A DNA stretch of 35,985 nucleotides from Phycisphaerae bacterium. GTDB taxonomy: Bacteria > Planctomycetota > Phycisphaerae > Tepidisphaerales > Tepidisphaeraceae. A program made the translations under genes and the position numbers. The notes below the pieces were generated by a model, which saw only the letters and a list, made by a program, of their open reading frames with translations, searched no databases and was not told the DNA's origin. Each line of letters opens with the position of its first letter. The first letter of the stretch is position 1. This document shows, piece after piece, positions 31,317 through 35,985 of this stretch. The DNA is taken from NCBI GenBank assembly GCA_025924315.1, contig JAICIO010000053.1, positions 1 through 35,985 on the forward strand. The letters run 5' to 3'.

Positions 31317-33365
31317 TCATTTCCCCATGGGTTCGACGGCGACGTGCTGGTGAGCCGTCGCGGCTTCCGCGGCGTGCGATACCACGCCTTTTTCCTGCAC
31401 GCGCTTCATGTGCGACGGGTGCTCGGCTTCCTTTGGGATTTCCTCGTCACCGTAGAGCTGCACCGCCGCGATGTCGCGATAGTGCCCTTCTTCGTTCATC
31501 AGCTCTTCGTGTGTGCCCATCTGAGTGATGCGGCCCTTTTCCACGACAAGCACCAGGTCCGCCTGTTTCACAGTGCTGATGCGGTGCGCGATGACGAACG
31601 TCGTTCGACCATGCATCACGAACTTCATTCCGCGGCGGATGAGGTCTTCCGTTTCGGGATCGACCGACGCGGTCGCGTCGTCGAGGATCAGCACGCGCGG
31701 ATTGGTCGTAATCGCGCGAGCGATCGCGAGGCGCTGGCGTTGTCCGCCGGACAGGCTGGCGCCTTTTTCGCTGAGGATGCTCCCGTACTGTTTCGGCATC
31801 GTCTCGATAAACTCGTGCGCCTGCGCAAGTCGCGCGGCGGCCTCGATGTCACCGGATGTGACGCCCGGCCGACCGTACGCAATGTTCGCCGCAACCGTAT
31901 CGCTAAAGAGGTATGTCTCCTGGAACACGAACGATACCTGCGTGCGAAGGCTTGCCAGCGTCGCGTCGCGGACGTCCACGCCGTCGATCAGGATGCGACC
32001 CTGCTGCGGGTCATAGAATCGCGCCAGCAGGTTCACCAATGTCGTCTTGCCCGATCCGGTCGGCCCGACGATGGCCACGACGCTTCCCCCGCGAACGCGG
32101 AAGCTGATGTCATGCAGCACCGGCTTGTCGGGCTTGTAGCCGAACGTGACGTTCTCGACGACGACTTCGCCGGCGCCCGCCGGCAGTTTCTTCGCGTCCG
32201 GCTTTTCCGGGATCGTCGGCGGGGCCATGATCACTTCGTACAACCGCCGCGCCGAAACGATTGCATTTTGATATTGCTCGTTGATCGTCGCGACGGCCTG
32301 CAGGCGGCCGAGAATGGCGGCCATCGCGCCGCCGAGGATGAGCAGATCGCCGATCTGCATCTTGCCTTTGATGATCATCACGCCCGCCGCCATGAACAGC
32401 GTGAGGTACGACGCTTGCGCGATCGAGCGTATCACCGGATTGAAGTCGGCGAACATGCGGATCTGCTTGAGCTTCCGCGTAAGGAACGTGTCGCAGTTCG
32501 CCTTGTATTTCTCGATCTCCAGCTTTTCCGTCGCGAAGGCTTTCACCACGTGAACGCCTGCGATGTTTTCGGTGATGATCGAAACGTTCTTGTCGTCCGC
32601 CTCCATCACGCTTTTGGCGACCGGCTGAATCTTTTTGCTGTAGCGCAGGATGTAGACCGTCCAGATCGGCAGCGGACAGATCGCCAGCAGCGCAACCCAG
32701 CGGTTGATGGTCAGGATCAGGATGATGTAACCGATGACGACTTCGGAAATTTCGAGCGTGCTGAGGACTGCCGTTTGCACGAACGCGCGAACGTTCTGCA
32801 GATCCGACAGAGCGCGGTTGATCAGCTGCCCCGATGAGATCGCATCGTGAAATCCAAAGCCGACGCGCTGAAGCCGGTCGTACACGGCTTCGCGCAGGTA
32901 GAAGACCATCTCCATCGACATCTTGGTGTTCGCGACTTCGCGCAGATAGCGAGTGAGAGCATAAATGCCGACGAGGCCCGCGAGCACTTCAACGAGGTGT
33001 CGCAATTTGACGGCGTCGGAATCGTAGCCCCCGATCCAGTGCCACATTCCATGCGCGGCCGACACGCTGACTTGGATATTCTTCAGATGATTGACCGTTC
33101 GCCCGGCCTGATTCGCGGCGAGAATTTCGGCGCCCACCCACACGCTGAGCCACAGCGCGGCGAGAAACGCCAGCCCGATCACCGGGCGGATGAACCGGAA
33201 CATCCATTTGAGGAGCTGTCGGTTATTGAGCTTGGCCGCCTGTTCGAGAACAGACGGCTCGGTTGGGTCTTCCGGCGCGGCCGGTTCCTCCACCGTACTC
33301 GCCGCTGGGGGCGAGGGTTGCACGACTTTCTTTTGCACTGGCGATGCGGCTATCTTGGCTATCAC
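31317..33365 (-). CDS. ABC exporter half-transporter (membrane plus ATPase), first of pair
   Basis: The 682-residue protein starts at a GTG (33365). A Pro/Ala/Glu-rich N-terminal extension of about 40 residues comes before the type-I exporter membrane domain (about 60-380; first helix VIGLAFLAALWLSVWVGAEI, later LEISEVVIGYIILIL and LTLFMAAGVMIIKG). The ATPase domain (about 410-640) has Walker A GPTGSGKTT, Q-loop FVFQETYLF, a canonical signature LSGGQRQR, Walker B VLILDDATASVD, and H-loop VIAHRIS. Asp replaces the catalytic Glu after Walker B (LDD not LDE), while the partner keeps LDE but has a changed signature. This split of intact elements is typical of heterodimeric exporters with one strong ATP site. 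A His-containing tail of about 40 residues follows. Confidence 0.9.
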   Translation of the reverse strand: MIAKIAASPVQKKVVQPSPPAASTVEEPAAPEDPTEPSVLEQAAKLNNRQLLKWMFRFIRPVIGLAFLAALWLSVWVGAEILAANQAGRTVNHLKNIQVSVSAAHGMWHWIGGYDSDAVKLRHLVEVLAGLVGIYALTRYLREVANTKMSMEMVFYLREAVYDRLQRVGFGFHDAISSGQLINRALSDLQNVRAFVQTAVLSTLEISEVVIGYIILILTINRWVALLAICPLPIWTVYILRYSKKIQPVAKSVMEADDKNVSIITENIAGVHVVKAFATEKLEIEKYKANCDTFLTRKLKQIRMFADFNPVIRSIAQASYLTLFMAAGVMIIKGKMQIGDLLILGGAMAAILGRLQAVATINEQYQNAIVSARRLYEVIMAPPTIPEKPDAKKLPAGAGEVVVENVTFGYKPDKPVLHDISFRVRGGSVVAIVGPTGSGKTTLVNLLARFYDPQQGRILIDGVDVRDATLASLRTQVSFVFQETYLFSDTVAANIAYGRPGVTSGDIEAAARLAQAHEFIETMPKQYGSILSEKGASLSGGQRQRLAIARAITTNPRVLILDDATASVDPETEDLIRRGMKFVMHGRTTFVIAHRISTVKQADLVLVVEKGRITQMGTHEELMNEEGHYRDIAAVQLYGDEEIPKEAEHPSHMKRVQEKGVVSHAAEAATAHQHVAVEPMGK

Positions 33366-33505
33366 GGGCTCAACCCACTGCAGTAAAAGGGGCTAACGCT
33401 ATCGTCACCGGCCGGACCGTCAACCCACGCACTGAACAACGTTTACACTCGATCCTGCACGACCTTCCGCTAAATATCGGCGATTACAGGACTTTAGGAT
33501 CAAAA

Positions 33506-33931
33506 ATGCGCATGAAGAAATCTTTCGTTTCGTCGCGCTTCAGCCGCAGGCTTTGTGCGTCCGATAACACGTCTATGAGCCTGCTCAGTTGCAGCGTCTG
33601 TAATCCATTTCGCGCCCTCAGTCGCGCGGCCGCCAAGAGCGCCGCGTCACGCCTGCGCAACCTCGGTCTCAAACCCATCGCCGAGAATTGGGCCGCCCGC
33701 GCCACGGTATGCGAACGCTGCCCCCTTCGCGTGATTCACAAAGGCGTGTCGTATTGCGGAAAACCTTTCCTCAAACAGATCGAGCGCGACATCGCAATGG
33801 AAGGATGTGGTTGCCCAACGCGCGAGAAGGCGCAAGCGCCCGAAGAGCACTGCCCCGTCGATCCACGACATCGACCCGCGCTTCACACGGGAACGCATTG
33901 CACCTGCAAGTGGTGCACGCAGGCGAACTAG
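33506..33931 (+). CDS. Small cysteine-rich, probably metal-binding protein
   Basis: The 141-residue protein starts at ATG 33506, with AGGA 7 bases upstream; ATG 33575 (118 residues) is an alternative that would begin nearer the conserved-looking part. It holds about a dozen cysteines in pairs: CSVC, CERC, a lone YCGKP, GCGCP, EHCP and HCTCKWC, with histidines between. The N-terminal third is basic (RFSRRL, RALSRAAAKSAASRLR). The pattern of a CxxC pair, YCG, GCGC and a late CP recalls small uncharacterised zinc- or iron-sulphur-binding proteins, but I do not recognise a named family. It is divergent from the ABC pair and ends 6 bp before a 31-bp inverted repeat. Confidence 0.72.
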   Translation: MRMKKSFVSSRFSRRLCASDNTSMSLLSCSVCNPFRALSRAAAKSAASRLRNLGLKPIAENWAARATVCERCPLRVIHKGVSYCGKPFLKQIERDIAMEGCGCPTREKAQAPEEHCPVDPRHRPALHTGTHCTCKWCTQAN

Positions 33932-33936
33932 AGGTC

Positions 33937-34015
33937 TTGTAGGGTGCGCTTCAGCGCACCGGTTATTTCTTCGCTCGAAAAACGAATAACCGGTGCGCTG
34001 AAGCGCACCCTACAA
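33937..34015. terminator. Perfect 31-bp inverted repeat between convergent genes
   Basis: The arms at 33937-33967 and 33985-34015 are exact complements over 31 bp with a 17-base loop. Each arm also holds the internal palindrome GTGCGCTTCAGCGCAC or its complement. It sits between the cysteine-rich gene and dxs, whose stops lie on either side, so it probably ends transcription from both. No T-run is present. Confidence 0.65.
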
Positions 34016-34028
34016 AGCGATTCAAAAG

Positions 34029-35985
34029 TTAATGTTGGTTTTGACGGATCTCGACCGAACTCGCCCGCCGCGCGCGGATCGCATCGCGAATGCTCTTGAT
34101 GATTCCGACGGAATCGAGGCCCACCTCCGCGAGCTGATCTTTTCGCGTCGCGTGCGCGATCAGCCGATCCGGCATGCCGAGCATTGTGATCGCTCGCGTC
34201 TCAAGCCCGTTCGCAACCGCGTACTCGAGGACCGCGCTGCCGAAGCCGTTCTGCAACGAGTGATCTTCGATCGTCAGCACCGGTGCGCGATCGGATGTGG
34301 CGAATTCGGTTTCCGACATCGCTGACCCGAGCACGTGACGCAGCATCTCGCCATCGACGGGCTTGCAGAAGCGCGCATCGATCACTTCAACGTTGATTCC
34401 TTCTGCTGCGAGCTCGTCCGCGGCGATCATTGTGTTTTCTACCAATGCGCCATAGACGACGAGCGCCGCATCCGATCCCTCGCGAAGCACGCGACTCACG
34501 CCAAGCTTCCATTCCTGTTTAGCGGCGGCCCGCAGGGCCGGGCTGATCACATTCTCAAAATCGCACCCCGGCACATTATCCCGCGGATAGCGAATCGCGC
34601 TCGCGTTGTCGAGCGACAGCCCGAACCGAAGCGCGCGATTGAGTTCCGCCTCGTCGCTCGGCGCCATCAGCACGATGCCCGGCAGCGGCCGCAGAAACGC
34701 CTGGTCCATGAACCCGTGATGCACCGCCCCGTCGTCCCCGACGAAACCAGCCCGATCCATCGCGAAGACAACCGGCACGCCGTTCAGCACCACTTCCTGC
34801 CAGACCTGATCGAACGCGCGCTGGATAAACGTCGAGTAAATCGCCGCAATCGGACGCATCCCCGCCTTCGCCATCCCCGCGGCCATGCCGGTGAGATGCG
34901 ACTCGCAAATACCGGTGTCGTAATAGCGACCGGGAATTTCTTTTTCGAACTTCGAAAGGCCGGTGCCATCCGGCATAGCGGCCGTCAGCGCGACAACGCG
35001 CGGATCGCTTTTCGCGCACGCGATCGCCGCATCCGCGAACGCCGTCGTCCAGCTTTTTCCGGTGCCTTTATTGATCTCGACGCGGCAGCCGTTCATGGTA
35101 AACGCCGCCGGGCTGTGCATCTTCGTCGGCTCGTTCGCGGCCACTTCGTAGCCCTGGCCCTTCACCGTCTTCACGTGCAGCAGCACGGGCGAATCGACGT
35201 GCTTGATCTCGCCGAGCATTTCGATCATGCCCTGCAGATCGTGACCGTCGATCGGCCCGAGATATTTGATGCCGAGCGCTTCAAAAATCTGTCCCGGCCA
35301 GAAGGTGCTCTTGAGTCCTTCCTTGAAGTGATGCCACAGATACTCGATGCGAGTGCTCACGCTCGCGGGCAATTGATGCACGAGCGTTTTGCTGATCTTT
35401 TTGAACTCGTCGTAGGTCGTGCTGACGCGTACGCGCTCGAGGTACTGGCTGAACGCGCCCTGCGGATCAGAGATGCTCATGCCGTTGTCGTTGAGCACGA
35501 TGAGCAACTGCCGCTTGAGCGTGCCGGCATTGTTCAAGCCTTCGAACGACATGCCGTTGACGATCGATGCGTCACCGATCACCGCAACAACGTTGTTGTT
35601 TCGATTGAGATGCTGATCCCCGCGCGCCATTCCGACAGCGGTCGAAATTGCCGTGCCCGCATGCCCCACCGCGAACAGGTCGTACGGCGATTCGAGCGGC
35701 GAGGGAAATCCGCCGACGTGACCCTTCTTGCGAAGCTTGTCGAAATCGCCCGCGCGCCCGGTGACCATCTTGTGCGCGTAACACTGATGCCCGACGTCGA
35801 ATAGCAATCGGTCCGGCCCCTCCGGATAGGGGCCGAAGTCGTAGACGTAATGCAGCGCGAGCGTCAGCTCGACCACGCCGAGGTTTGAGGCGAGATGCCC
35901 GCCGTTTTTGCTGACGGCGTTGAAGATCCGTTCGCGCAATTCACCGGCGAGCTGAATGAGTTGATCGATCGAAAGTTTCCGCAAA
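34029..35985 (-). CDS. dxs: 1-deoxy-D-xylulose-5-phosphate synthase, 5' end cut by the window
   Basis: About 651 residues are visible, beginning LRKLSIDQLIQLAGELRERI; the usual first 10-20 residues lie right of the window. The enzyme joins pyruvate and glyceraldehyde 3-phosphate with thiamine diphosphate (TPP), the first step of the MEP isoprenoid pathway. Visible signatures are GGHLASNLGVVELTLALHYV, FDVGHQCYAHKMVTGR, VGHAGTAISTAVGMA, the TPP/Mg motif GDASIVNGMSFEGLNN, STFIQRAFDQVWQEV, DRAGFVGDDGAVHHG and IRYPRDNVPG. Some positions differ from the E. coli type: GDA for GDG in the TPP loop, AVHHGFMD for QTHQGAFD, and YPRDN for YPRGN. These look like lineage variants rather than damage, because catalytic His and Arg neighbours are kept. 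It converges on the cysteine-rich gene. Confidence 0.93.
   Translation of the reverse strand, partial: LRKLSIDQLIQLAGELRERIFNAVSKNGGHLASNLGVVELTLALHYVYDFGPYPEGPDRLLFDVGHQCYAHKMVTGRAGDFDKLRKKGHVGGFPSPLESPYDLFAVGHAGTAISTAVGMARGDQHLNRNNNVVAVIGDASIVNGMSFEGLNNAGTLKRQLLIVLNDNGMSISDPQGAFSQYLERVRVSTTYDEFKKISKTLVHQLPASVSTRIEYLWHHFKEGLKSTFWPGQIFEALGIKYLGPIDGHDLQGMIEMLGEIKHVDSPVLLHVKTVKGQGYEVAANEPTKMHSPAAFTMNGCRVEINKGTGKSWTTAFADAAIACAKSDPRVVALTAAMPDGTGLSKFEKEIPGRYYDTGICESHLTGMAAGMAKAGMRPIAAIYSTFIQRAFDQVWQEVVLNGVPVVFAMDRAGFVGDDGAVHHGFMDQAFLRPLPGIVLMAPSDEAELNRALRFGLSLDNASAIRYPRDNVPGCDFENVISPALRAAAKQEWKLGVSRVLREGSDAALVVYGALVENTMIAADELAAEGINVEVIDARFCKPVDGEMLRHVLGSAMSETEFATSDRAPVLTIEDHSLQNGFGSAVLEYAVANGLETRAITMLGMPDRLIAHATRKDQLAEVGLDSVGIIKSIRDAIRARRASSVEIRQNQH

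Overview
The window reads as chromosomal DNA of a planctomycete, most likely of the Phycisphaerae type (inference). It is GC-rich, with strong G/C bias at third codon positions. It carries features common in that group: a secreted protein with a PEP-CTERM-like tail, a membrane protein with a CxxCGY...CPECG zinc ribbon, a GYF_2/DUF4190 protein, a giant FHA protein and several TadG-like surface proteins. I found no tRNA, rRNA, CRISPR array, insertion sequence or phage structural gene. Several housekeeping genes (proB, rpoN, dxs) anchor the region as core chromosome.

Layout, left to right. Positions 1-5.5 kb hold the 3' end of a transaldolase-like gene, a small secreted His/Gly/Tyr-rich protein, a GYF_2/DUF4190 gene followed by proB on the minus strand, a PP2C/SpoIIE-type phosphatase, and a CNNM/CorC-type membrane protein with a CBS pair. 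Positions 5.6-11.1 kb are one minus-strand gene for a 1839-residue protein: two FHA domains, a very long acidic Ala/Glu/Pro-rich linker, one membrane helix, a coiled coil of roughly 600 residues, and a second membrane helix. Positions 11.6-18.3 kb hold a PEP-CTERM-like secreted protein, rpoN, a PKD-type surface protein that looks 5'-truncated and abuts a plus-strand gene fragment, and a YfhO-like polytopic membrane protein.

The most interesting part is 18.37-21.45 kb. It is a tight four-gene operon with overlaps of 14, 14 and 17 bp and its own candidate promoter. It encodes the N-terminal half of a Rad50/SbcC-like ATPase ending in a CPICGG zinc hook, an SbcD/Mre11-like phosphoesterase, a 97-residue coiled-coil protein, and the C-terminal half of the ATPase (signature-like motif, Walker B, H-loop). 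I read it as a Mre11-Rad50 complex whose Rad50 is encoded in two or three pieces. This is inference from motifs and gene order.

A zinc-ribbon membrane protein and a GNAT acetyltransferase follow. Five minus-strand paralogues (22.8-29.3 kb) come next. They share a TadG-like N-terminal membrane anchor and a common proximal domain but differ in their C-terminal parts. The right end has a pair of ABC-exporter half-transporters, a small cysteine-rich protein and most of dxs, which runs off the window.

Intergenic spaces are rich in long hairpins. Four have near-perfect arms of 17-32 bp, at 295-378, 3953-4018, 5550-5600 and 33937-34015. Some share sequence cores, which suggests a small family of intergenic palindromic elements, some acting as terminators.
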